Shown one piece after another: positions 1-5,381 of a stretch of 9,629 nt of DNA. The translations under genes and the position numbers were made by a program. Within the stretch, counting starts at the first letter, position 1, and the number at the start of each line of letters is the position of its first letter. The stretch comes from Gammaproteobacteria bacterium UBA7376 (GTDB lineage: Bacteria; Pseudomonadota; Gammaproteobacteria; Pseudomonadales; Azotimanducaceae), in the NCBI GenBank assembly GCA_002470275.1, contig DKNY01000040.1, positions 1 to 9,629 of the forward strand, written 5' to 3'. Under the pieces are notes generated by a model. That model searched no databases. It saw nothing but the letters and a program-made list of their open reading frames with translations, and was not told where the DNA came from.

Positions 1-206
1 AGGTCCAGTTGGCGCGTGAGCGGCGGATGCGCGTATTCAAGCGCCAGGGCCGCATCGGCGTCGATCAGTCGAAGCAGCGCCGCATAACCCCAGGACATCT
101 CCTTTTTATAGCTGTTGTGACTACCGACGAACTGAAGCTGGTTAATGGAGATCTCGGCCACAGCAGGGGCAGCCAGGCACAGGAGAAAGCCGATCAGTCG
201 GACCAC
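1..206 (-). CDS. Secreted PI-PLC-C1-type phospholipase C, N-terminal part (cut by window edge)
   Basis: Only the first 68 residues lie in the window; the gene continues past base 1. They begin with a clear signal peptide (basic start, hydrophobic run FLLCLAAPAV, cleavage expected after the AVA near residue 17), so the enzyme should be exported. The mature start reads FVGSHNSYKKEM and then ALEYAHPPLTRQLDL. From memory of the family, these are the opening signatures of calcium-dependent phosphoinositide-specific phospholipase C (PI-PLC-C1), the first His (about residue 30) being a predicted catalytic residue. Bacterial members often lack a proven substrate, so 'phosphodiesterase acting on a phospholipid head group' is the safe reading. 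The GTG at 206 is chosen because the GGGGG at 216-220 lies 9 bases before it. A second GTG at 212 directly abuts the TAA of the upstream ribA-like gene. Translation is therefore probably coupled to that gene. Confidence 0.8.
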   Translation of the reverse strand, partial: MVRLIGFLLCLAAPAVAEISINQLQFVGSHNSYKKEMSWGYAALLRLIDADAALALEYAHPPLTRQLD

Positions 207-212
207 TGCCAC

Positions 213-1028
213 TTACCCCCGGTCAATATCCTCATCTACGAGATGGTGGCCCCAATCTTGTTTGGCATGAAGATAACGCTTGTTCCAGTCGCTGACGCCA
301 GTCACATGCCTTTCTGCCACCACCTCCGTCAGCCCCATCTCTACTAAATCATTCACCTTTTTGGGGTTGTTGGTCAGCAAACGAAAGGGTTTCGCACCCA
401 CAAAGTGCTTGAGCAGAATGCCTGCGTCACTGAAATCACGACAGTCGTCGGGCAACCCCAGGGATCGATTTGCCTGATAGGTATTTTCCCCGGCATCCTG
501 GAGCAAATAGGTCGCCGCCTTGGCCCAAAGTCCAATGCCTCGGCCCTCATGCCCGGCCATATAAACCACGTATCCTCCCTGGGCGTCCTGCTGGATACGC
601 GCTAATGCGTCGGCCAATTGAGGTCCGCAGTCGCAGCGCTTAGAGCCAAACACATCTCCGGTTAAGCAATTGCTGTGCACCCGCACCAGTGGATTTTCGC
701 CCGGTTCGCCAACAACCAGGACGCTGTTGACCGCCAGTGGCGATACCAGGTGAGCGAAAAGATGTTGGCCACCCCGCGCTCGAAGCTCCGAGGCCAGCTG
801 CTCAACGTCATGAAGCTCCGTACTGCGCACTGCCGCGTACCATTGAATCATCATGTCTACGCCCGGAAGATTCAGAGGTAGCGGTATGGGGCCCATGATA
901 TTGATGGCGAGTTCACCCGGGTATTCCGGGCTTGCAACATCAATGCGCTCGCCATGACTGTTCACGCGAATCAGCTTTCCATCCGCAATCAGGCGCTCGC
1001 GAACGCTGGGGTTAAGATAGGTAAACAT
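213..1028 (-). CDS. ribA: GTP cyclohydrolase II (RibA family) with N-terminal extension
   Basis: Predicted to convert GTP to 2,5-diamino-6-ribosylamino-4(3H)-pyrimidinone 5'-phosphate, formate and pyrophosphate, the first step of riboflavin synthesis. The 271-residue protein carries the zinc cysteines C121, C132 and C134 (CLTGDVFGSKRCDCG), the EGRGIGL loop at 161-167, Y174 aligned with E. coli Y105, D195 and R197 aligned with the catalytic D126 and R128 (LGLPDDCRDF), and the nucleotide loop LLTNNPKK at 217-224. All core catalytic positions are thus present. It is longer than the usual enzyme of about 200 residues: roughly the first 45 to 80 residues have no counterpart in E. coli RibA. The usual Arg before GHEGRGIGL is Ala (YMAGHEGR) and the NKIRAY helix reads AKAATY. 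No 3,4-DHBP synthase domain is present, so it is not RibBA. It lies 45 bases after the LLM oxidoreductase gene and almost touches the PI-PLC gene. A related reaction, as in Urc1-like proteins, is possible. SD is weak (GAAGG about 13 bases upstream). Confidence 0.88.
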   Translation of the reverse strand: MFTYLNPSVRERLIADGKLIRVNSHGERIDVASPEYPGELAINIMGPIPLPLNLPGVDMMIQWYAAVRSTELHDVEQLASELRARGGQHLFAHLVSPLAVNSVLVVGEPGENPLVRVHSNCLTGDVFGSKRCDCGPQLADALARIQQDAQGGYVVYMAGHEGRGIGLWAKAATYLLQDAGENTYQANRSLGLPDDCRDFSDAGILLKHFVGAKPFRLLTNNPKKVNDLVEMGLTEVVAERHVTGVSDWNKRYLHAKQDWGHHLVDEDIDRG

Positions 1029-1053
1029 GGGTACTAGTCAGCCTTCTAAAGTC

Positions 1054-1067
1054 GTTGGGTGTTGGGT
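1054..1067. repeat. Tandem 7-base repeat between LLM and ribA-like genes
   Basis: GTTGGGT occurs twice back to back (1054-1060 and 1061-1067) in the 45-base gap before the ribA-like gene. It is short and may be chance; no function is assigned. Confidence 0.4.
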
Positions 1068-1073
1068 ACTTAA

Positions 1074-2150
1074 TTAGCCAAGGTGGGGCATGATGTCTCG
1101 TGCCACCCGTTCTAGGACATCAAAGCGCGTGTCAAAATTAGGCAGGATCATGACCTGATTTAAACCGGCGTCTCTGAGCCCATGCAGCTGCTGCAAAAGC
1201 GCATCCTGAGTTCCGATCATGCTCGATGCCTTCAACACCCTTGGGGTCAGGAATTTCTCTTCCTCCTCAAGCACCCAACAATTATGCCCGGCGTGAATGC
1301 GCTGATGAAGACGGACCTTGGAGTATGAATCTAAGAGAGCAGTATAGTCTTCCCAAATCTCGGCATAGGCATTGGGTGGCTGGTGTCCAAAATTACGGTA
1401 TTGGTCATAGGCATAATGCACTGACGCCATGGCCATGGCGCCGCATTCGGCTTTGACGCGATCCGAATCTATGGCCTCTCCGTCATCGAGCACCACCATC
1501 GTCGTCAGCGCCGTTGTATAAAAATTTGAATCCGGCCCAAGCACCCGCCCAACGCGCTTGGCGCCTTCATTCAGCAAATGCCAAACATAGGTCATGGCCT
1601 CGGCTGATGAAGACAGCGCCAGTACGGCACCGTCTCCATATTGCCCTGCCAGCGCCAGCGACTTCGGACCAAAGCCCGAAACGTAAAGTGGGATGGGGTC
1701 TTGGAAATTGACAAAGCCCTTGTCCGGCATGATGTGCTTAATGGGGATCGCACGATCCTCATGGTGATAAAGCGCCTCTTCGCCCTTGAGCAGCGGACTT
1801 AACGTCTTTAGGTAGGACTCAAATTCAGCAATTCGATGTGGCGGCCGCCCCATCACACGCAGCGCCGTGTTGCCGGCCCCCACGCCGCAAAACGTTCGAC
1901 CCGGCGCTAAGGCGTTGATGGTTGCAATACCTGCTGCGTTCACCGGAGCGGGCCGAGTCCCGGAGATAGCCACGCCCGTTCCAAGTTTGATGCGCGATGT
2001 TCGATGCGCGGCCAGGGCTAGCGTTGCATAGCAATCCGACCACAGCATCTGTGAATCCGCCATCCACGCATGGGAAAACCCAAGTGCCTCCGCGCGCACT
2101 ACATAGTCGACATCGCCGATATGCGACGCCATGCAGATGCCTAGATCCAT
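1074..2150 (-). CDS. LLM-class (luciferase-like) flavin- or F420-dependent oxidoreductase
   Basis: A 358-residue protein covering the whole bacterial-luciferase-like TIM-barrel fold (PF00296). The start MDLGICMASHIG followed by VVRAEALGFSHAWMADS (residues 17-33) is the first strand and the helix-strand typical of the family. Then come RIKLGTGVAISGTRPAPVNA (53-72), the segment GRTFCGVGAGNTALRVMG (84-101) that corresponds to the cofactor-binding GxGxG region, and IPLYVSGFGPKSLALAGQYGDGAV (153-176). This arrangement resembles the methylene-tetrahydromethanopterin reductase-like branch, which contains F420- and FMN-dependent members. The sequence alone does not decide the cofactor. In a gammaproteobacterium, reduced FMN is the more likely choice. 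The substrate is unknown. It sits 21 bases after the MaoC gene and 45 before the ribA-like gene, so all three are probably co-transcribed. There is no convincing SD before the ATG; coupling to the upstream gene may help initiation. Confidence 0.85.
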   Translation of the reverse strand: MDLGICMASHIGDVDYVVRAEALGFSHAWMADSQMLWSDCYATLALAAHRTSRIKLGTGVAISGTRPAPVNAAGIATINALAPGRTFCGVGAGNTALRVMGRPPHRIAEFESYLKTLSPLLKGEEALYHHEDRAIPIKHIMPDKGFVNFQDPIPLYVSGFGPKSLALAGQYGDGAVLALSSSAEAMTYVWHLLNEGAKRVGRVLGPDSNFYTTALTTMVVLDDGEAIDSDRVKAECGAMAMASVHYAYDQYRNFGHQPPNAYAEIWEDYTALLDSYSKVRLHQRIHAGHNCWVLEEEEKFLTPRVLKASSMIGTQDALLQQLHGLRDAGLNQVMILPNFDTRFDVLERVARDIMPHLG

Positions 2151-2171
2151 GATGCTGACGCGCGGGGCGAC

Positions 2172-2645
2172 TTAAAAGACCAACCTCAAAACGCTCTCAG
2201 CCACACAGGCTGGCTTGTCAGCATTTTCGATCTCTACGGTCATTTCATTCACCAATTCCAGCATGCCGCCTCTCTCCTCAACGCTCTTGAGCTTACCCAC
2301 GGTTCGTATTTTTGCGCCCACCTGAACGGGGTTCATAAAGCGGACCCTATTCCATCCGTAGTTAATGCCCAGTTTCATGCCGTCGATTTCAGGAAGCCCC
2401 ACCCCGGAGCCGCCGGGCAAAAACGTCATAATTGATAGGGTGAGCTGACCATGAGCAATCGGGCCGCCAAAGGGGCCCGTCTTGGCCCGCTCGGGATCAA
2501 CGTGTATCCACTGCTGATCTAAGGTCGCATCGGCAAAGCCGTTCACCCGATCCTGGGTAATTTCGAACCAATCCGTCGGCTCGGATGCTTTTCCTATTCG
2601 CTCGTTGAGCGTCGCTAGCGCTTGCTCCATCGCTGGGTTTGACAT
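2172..2645 (-). CDS. MaoC/NodN-like hot-dog-fold dehydratase (R-specific enoyl-CoA hydratase type)
   Basis: A 157-residue single hot-dog domain, the normal size for a PhaJ/NodN-like MaoC protein. The active-site segment reads FADATLDQQWIHVDPERA (37-54), followed by PFGGPIAHGQLTLS (58-71). D43 and H48 match the Asp/His dyad that hydrates trans-2-enoyl-CoA in R-specific hydratases, although the usual Asn-Pro between them is Gln-Trp here, as I recall in NodN-like members. It probably acts on an enoyl-CoA in the cytoplasm; the true substrate is unknown. A longer start at 2711 is open, but the ATG at 2645 is chosen because AGGGGGAA precedes it by 7 bases and the family begins near this point. It heads the compact group MaoC, LLM oxidoreductase, ribA-like, PI-PLC. 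The pairing with an LLM oxidoreductase suggests an unassigned acyl-CoA or ring-compound degradation step (inference). Confidence 0.87.
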   Translation of the reverse strand: MSNPAMEQALATLNERIGKASEPTDWFEITQDRVNGFADATLDQQWIHVDPERAKTGPFGGPIAHGQLTLSIMTFLPGGSGVGLPEIDGMKLGINYGWNRVRFMNPVQVGAKIRTVGKLKSVEERGGMLELVNEMTVEIENADKPACVAESVLRLVF

Positions 2646-2650
2646 CTGCT

Positions 2651-2658
2651 TTCCCCCT
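2651..2658 (-). promoter_or_regulatory. Shine-Dalgarno site fixing the MaoC start
   Basis: On the minus strand the sequence reads AGGGGGAA, 7 bases before the ATG at 2645. It supports the shorter MaoC protein over the in-frame ATG at 2711. Confidence 0.65.
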
Positions 2659-2672
2659 GTCCGAAAAGTTTT

Positions 2673-2688
2673 TAGGGTCGCTACCCTA
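2673..2688 (-). promoter_or_regulatory. Inverted repeat in the leader of the MaoC gene
   Basis: A perfect 6-base inverted repeat with a 4-base spacer (TAGGGT, spacer, ACCCTA) lies in the 83-base gap between the glycosyltransferase stop and the MaoC start, 28 bases upstream of that start. It could be a dyad operator or a weak RNA hairpin. No T-run follows on either strand, so it is not a standard terminator. Confidence 0.35.
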
Positions 2689-2728
2689 GGCAACCTGGCG
2701 ACGCTGATCAAGCACGCGATCCTTTAAT

Positions 2729-3556
2729 CTACACAGTCTTATCTACCCAGTCGGGCAGGCTGCCCAGAGCCAGGAGTTGATTCACGATCGTGAGCATTTG
2801 CTCGTGACTCACATTATCCTGATCAGCCACCAGGGTTGCGCACAGGTTGGCACCCGCCATGGGCTCACGCTGTGCGCCTATGGCGGCCGCCAGTGCGCCG
2901 GTGGAAAGCGGAGCATCCGCTGCTTGAGATAGATGATGAAGCTCCTTAAGCACCGGCGGACTCAATGCGCCCACTGCGGACGTGCGCTCAAAGTCCACCA
3001 GGCTGTGCAGGCTGCCTAGAAGTTTGGGCCCCATCATTTGGGGCGCAATACGCTCTGGATCTACCCGCCGCATCAGCCTAAGGATCGCATGCTGTAGGAA
3101 GGGGAGCACCGGGCAGTGTCTGGGAAAGCACGCCAGAGCGTTGTGGGTGTTGTGATGGACCCGCCATTTGGCCGCAGCAGACGAATTCGAGGCTGACTCC
3201 GCCTGTATCCAGTGCTCCAGGCCAAACATACAGTGCTCCCGAGGGCCAAGCTCCAAAAGATGGGGCGCGAAGAGGAGAACATCGGCATCGAGCCAGATGA
3301 TCCAATCTGCTTTGTTCGCATCCAACAGTCGCTGCGCCCACTGCAAACGCCCCAGGTCGGCGGCAACCGCCATACGATTTGGGATTTTATCCAGGTACCA
3401 GGCGGGCACATCAGCGAACAATTCGTCCCCGATACAGCGATATTCGTGGCTTTGCATTTCAGCCCACTGGCGCACGCTGTCCAGGCAGCGGACCACCCAG
3501 GGGGGCGGATGCGGCGGGGTACTTTGTAGGACCATGGTCCGGGGCGTGGCTGGCAT
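2729..3556 (-). CDS. Predicted GT-A type glycosyltransferase, uncharacterised
   Basis: A 275-residue protein with no signal peptide or membrane segment, so probably cytoplasmic or membrane-associated. The best evidence is ADWIIWLDADVLLF (residues 83-96). A hydrophobic strand ending in Asp-Ala-Asp (D90, D92) is the classic DXD metal and nucleotide-sugar site of GT-A glycosyltransferases. The preceding segment AADLGRLQWAQRLLDANKAD (65-84) resembles the helix before the DXD strand in capsule-type and GMA12/MNN10-like transferases. H135, H136 and H139 further on could belong to the acceptor or metal site. The C-terminal 100 residues match nothing I recognise. Donor and acceptor are unknown. It is followed by an 83-base gap before the MaoC gene, so membership of that operon is uncertain. 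A later in-frame ATG at 3535 would remove 7 residues. No other sugar-polymer genes are nearby. Confidence 0.6.
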   Translation of the reverse strand: MPATPRTMVLQSTPPHPPPWVVRCLDSVRQWAEMQSHEYRCIGDELFADVPAWYLDKIPNRMAVAADLGRLQWAQRLLDANKADWIIWLDADVLLFAPHLLELGPREHCMFGLEHWIQAESASNSSAAAKWRVHHNTHNALACFPRHCPVLPFLQHAILRLMRRVDPERIAPQMMGPKLLGSLHSLVDFERTSAVGALSPPVLKELHHLSQAADAPLSTGALAAAIGAQREPMAGANLCATLVADQDNVSHEQMLTIVNQLLALGSLPDWVDKTV

Positions 3557-3665
3557 CCTAGGGTTTTACCTATTGGCGCTTCATAAATTTGCAATACTTC
3601 TCATGATAACTTGAGTTCCTATGCCGCCCTAATTCTTCGCGCTGCTCCGCTAGGAGAAAACGTCC
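3557..3665. promoter_or_regulatory. Divergent intergenic region, glycosyltransferase / glycerophosphodiesterase
   Basis: This 109-base stretch separates two genes read in opposite directions, so it should hold both promoters. It is AT-richer than its surroundings at about 3580-3620. I could not find a pair of -35 and -10 boxes that match well on either strand; TTATCA with TTTATG at 17-base spacing on the minus strand is only a weak candidate. Confidence 0.4.
3652..3657 (+). promoter_or_regulatory. Shine-Dalgarno site supporting a GTG start
   Basis: AGGAGA lies 8 bases before the GTG at 3666. It favours this GTG over the in-frame ATG at 3678, which would be 20 bases away. Confidence 0.7.
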
Positions 3666-4904
3666 GTGCACAAAAGTATGCTTTGCCGCCTCGCCTGGGT
3701 GGGTTTCATCCTTGCTTCACCAAACCTCCTTGCTTCACCAAATATTGGAGCCTCCCCGTCCGAGAGCCTACACGCATCCAGCATGAGGATGACTGCCTTG
3801 CTCCAAGGCGTAGATGATTCGCAGCTCAAAGAACAGCTCTCCCAGTGTCAGGGCGGCTATTTTGCCGTGAGCGATTTCACCATTGCCCATCGCGGGGCAC
3901 CCTTGGGCTATCCCGAACACAGTCGAGAGGGCTACGCTGCGGCGGCGGCGATGGGGGCAGGCGCGATTGAATGCGATGTTACCTTTACCCAGGACCTTGA
4001 GCTGGTATGCCGACATTCTCAATGCGACCTCGCGACGACAACGAACATCTTGAACACACCCCTCGCCACCAAATGTGCCAAGCCCTTCCAGGGTGCAGAC
4101 GGACAGCGGGACGCCAGCGCACGCTGCTGCACCAGCGATCTCAGCCTGCAGGAGTTCAAGAGCCTCTGCGCTCGGCCTGACCGCAGTAACCCTCGGGCTC
4201 GATCTATCGAGGAATTTTTAGTGCCGCTGGATAGCCCCGTGATCGAAACCCCCATCAGCTGCGGCACCGTCATGACCCACGGAGAAAGCATCCGTCAGAT
4301 AGAAACCCTGGGGCGAAACTTCATACCCGAATTGAAGCGCGCTCAGGTGACTATGCCCTTTGTGGACGGCTTCGATGAGCAGCGCTATGCCCAAAAGCTT
4401 CTTCAAGAGTACGTTCAGATGGGCATAGATCCCCAGCGCGTCCTACCTCAGTCCTTTGATCTGGATGTCGTCTTCTATTGGATTGATCATTTCCCTCAGT
4501 TCGCGGACCAGGTGGTTTGGCTTCACGGACAAGCGCGCCTGCCAGGTTTTGAAAGCAGCCTAGACGACATGCGCCAGCTATATGATCGCGGGCTGAGGAT
4601 AATCGCTCCGCCAATTTCTGCGCTAATTGGCCTGGATGACAAGGGCCAGCTGATCGCAACTCCCTATGCTCAACACGCTCGCGCAGCGGGCTTAGACATC
4701 GTCACCTGGACGTTTGAGTCCGGTGACGCCGTAGCACCCGACAATAAATTCTATGCCCCGATAAAATCCTTTATGACCCATCCTGGGAAAATGCTCGAGG
4801 TGTTAGCGGTGCTTGCCCGAGAGGTCAGAGTGCGCGGCGTCTTTACCGATTGGCCCGGCACCGTCACCTACTACAAGAATTGTTCCGAAGGGACAGCGCC
4901 CTAG
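3666..4904 (+). CDS. Secreted glycerophosphodiester phosphodiesterase, eukaryote-like subfamily
   Basis: Predicted to hydrolyse glycerophosphodiesters (deacylated phospholipids) to glycerol 3-phosphate and an alcohol, outside the cytoplasm. The 412-residue protein opens with a signal peptide (about residues 1-23). The GDPD barrel follows: HRG at 75-77 (catalytic His), PEHS at 83-86, metal-site pair E102 and D104 in IECDV, second catalytic His H117 in VCRHSQCDL, E222 and K224 in IPELKRA, and the closing GVFTDWPG near the C-terminus. The H117 to E222 spacing (105 residues) is longer than in GlpQ or UgpQ and holds several cysteines (C137, C154, C155, C168, C199), suggesting disulfides. The motifs VCRHSQCDL and CCTSDLSLQEFKSLC resemble, from memory, secreted fungal and oomycete GDPDs. 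Starting at GTG is supported by AGGAGA 8 bases upstream. It converges on the phosphatase gene with a 4-base overlap. Confidence 0.9.
   Translation: MHKSMLCRLAWVGFILASPNLLASPNIGASPSESLHASSMRMTALLQGVDDSQLKEQLSQCQGGYFAVSDFTIAHRGAPLGYPEHSREGYAAAAAMGAGAIECDVTFTQDLELVCRHSQCDLATTTNILNTPLATKCAKPFQGADGQRDASARCCTSDLSLQEFKSLCARPDRSNPRARSIEEFLVPLDSPVIETPISCGTVMTHGESIRQIETLGRNFIPELKRAQVTMPFVDGFDEQRYAQKLLQEYVQMGIDPQRVLPQSFDLDVVFYWIDHFPQFADQVVWLHGQARLPGFESSLDDMRQLYDRGLRIIAPPISALIGLDDKGQLIATPYAQHARAAGLDIVTWTFESGDAVAPDNKFYAPIKSFMTHPGKMLEVLAVLAREVRVRGVFTDWPGTVTYYKNCSEGTAP
3709..3742 (+). repeat. In-frame 18-base duplication in the signal peptide region
   Basis: A perfect 16-base direct repeat (TCCTTGCTTCACCAAA at 3709-3724 and 3727-3742) has an 18-base period. 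It repeats six codons of the glycerophosphodiesterase (LASPNL then LASPNI), spanning the likely signal-peptidase site. The frame is kept. It looks like a recent slippage duplication. Confidence 0.8.
4901..4904. other. Convergent genes sharing a palindromic CTAG stop
   Basis: The plus-strand TAG (4902-4904) and the minus-strand TAG (4901-4903) are both contained in CTAG. There is no room for an intergenic terminator, so transcripts from the two sides must run into each other's genes. Confidence 0.95.
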
Positions 4905-5371
4905 CGATAGCCCTGGGTTATTTGCGCCTTCGTCAGCGTTAAAAAGTCCTGCCACACTGCATCCATCTGGGGCAGCCATGCGCGCATCACCGGCGTCGTC
5001 GCCTGTTCATCCGTCAAGTTGAACTCATACCGAAGAAAGTGGAAGAGGAAGGCCGAAACCCTGGCGCTAACGACACAGTGAATCCAGACCCGGTGGGATG
5101 CCATGGCCTTTACTGCAGCAAAGAAGAGCTGGGCGTCGCGTACCGTGGGGGCTTCGAATTTTACGGGAAGATGCAGGTAGGTCATATCTAGACCCGTCAC
5201 GATGCTGCCCTCTTCCGCGATGGCGCCCCGTGATGTGGGCAGCGCAAGATTAATTACCGAGTGGTAGCCAGCATCGGCAATCAGCTTGAACTGTTCGACC
5301 TGGGGCTGTCCTGATGAAGCAATCTCTTGGTTTACGGCATAAAAATTACGGATGTCCTCTAGCGACGCCAT
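4901..5371 (-). CDS. Dual-specificity-phosphatase-like protein with CX4R loop
   Basis: A 156-residue cytoplasmic protein of the small tyrosine-phosphatase-like/DUF442 type. Recognisable segments are ASSGQPQVEQFKLIADAGY (18-36), SVINLALP (38-45), the strand LDMTYLHLPVKF (61-72), and the loop VWIHCVVSARVSAF (95-108). The loop supplies the nucleophile C99 and phosphate-binding R104. Between them are four residues, not the five of the canonical HCX5R signature; from memory, a subfamily with HCxANxRxSAF shares this spacing. Substrate is unknown; small phosphorylated molecules or phospholipids are as likely as proteins. It starts 8 bases after the patatin stop with an AGGGGGA SD overlapping that stop, so the two are co-transcribed and probably coupled. 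Its TAG stop overlaps that of the opposing glycerophosphodiesterase. Confidence is high for the fold, low for activity. Confidence 0.75.
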   Translation of the reverse strand: MASLEDIRNFYAVNQEIASSGQPQVEQFKLIADAGYHSVINLALPTSRGAIAEEGSIVTGLDMTYLHLPVKFEAPTVRDAQLFFAAVKAMASHRVWIHCVVSARVSAFLFHFLRYEFNLTDEQATTPVMRAWLPQMDAVWQDFLTLTKAQITQGYR

Positions 5372-5375
5372 GTTT

Positions 5376-5381
5376 CCCCCT
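5376..5381 (-). promoter_or_regulatory. Shine-Dalgarno site of the phosphatase, overlapping the patatin stop
   Basis: AGGGGG on the minus strand lies 4 bases before the ATG at 5371 and includes part of the patatin TAG (5380-5382). Ribosomes ending on patatin would cover it, which suggests translational coupling. Confidence 0.6.

Noticed and set aside
1029..1073. FMN riboswitch before the ribA-like gene
   Set aside because: The gap is only 45 bases, far shorter than an RFN element, and shows none of its conserved stems.
2661..2700. Rho-independent terminator after the glycosyltransferase gene
   Set aside because: The 6-base stem is short and is not followed by a T-run in the minus-strand direction.
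2646..2711. Longer MaoC start at the ATG at 2711
   Set aside because: It adds 22 residues rich in basic and polar groups unlike the family N-terminus, runs through the inverted repeat, and lacks the SD that the ATG at 2645 has.
3073..3594. Alternative 173-residue minus-strand frame over the glycosyltransferase
   Set aside because: Its translation is rich in Trp, Cys, Ser and Arg with no motif; the DAD-containing frame is the credible one.
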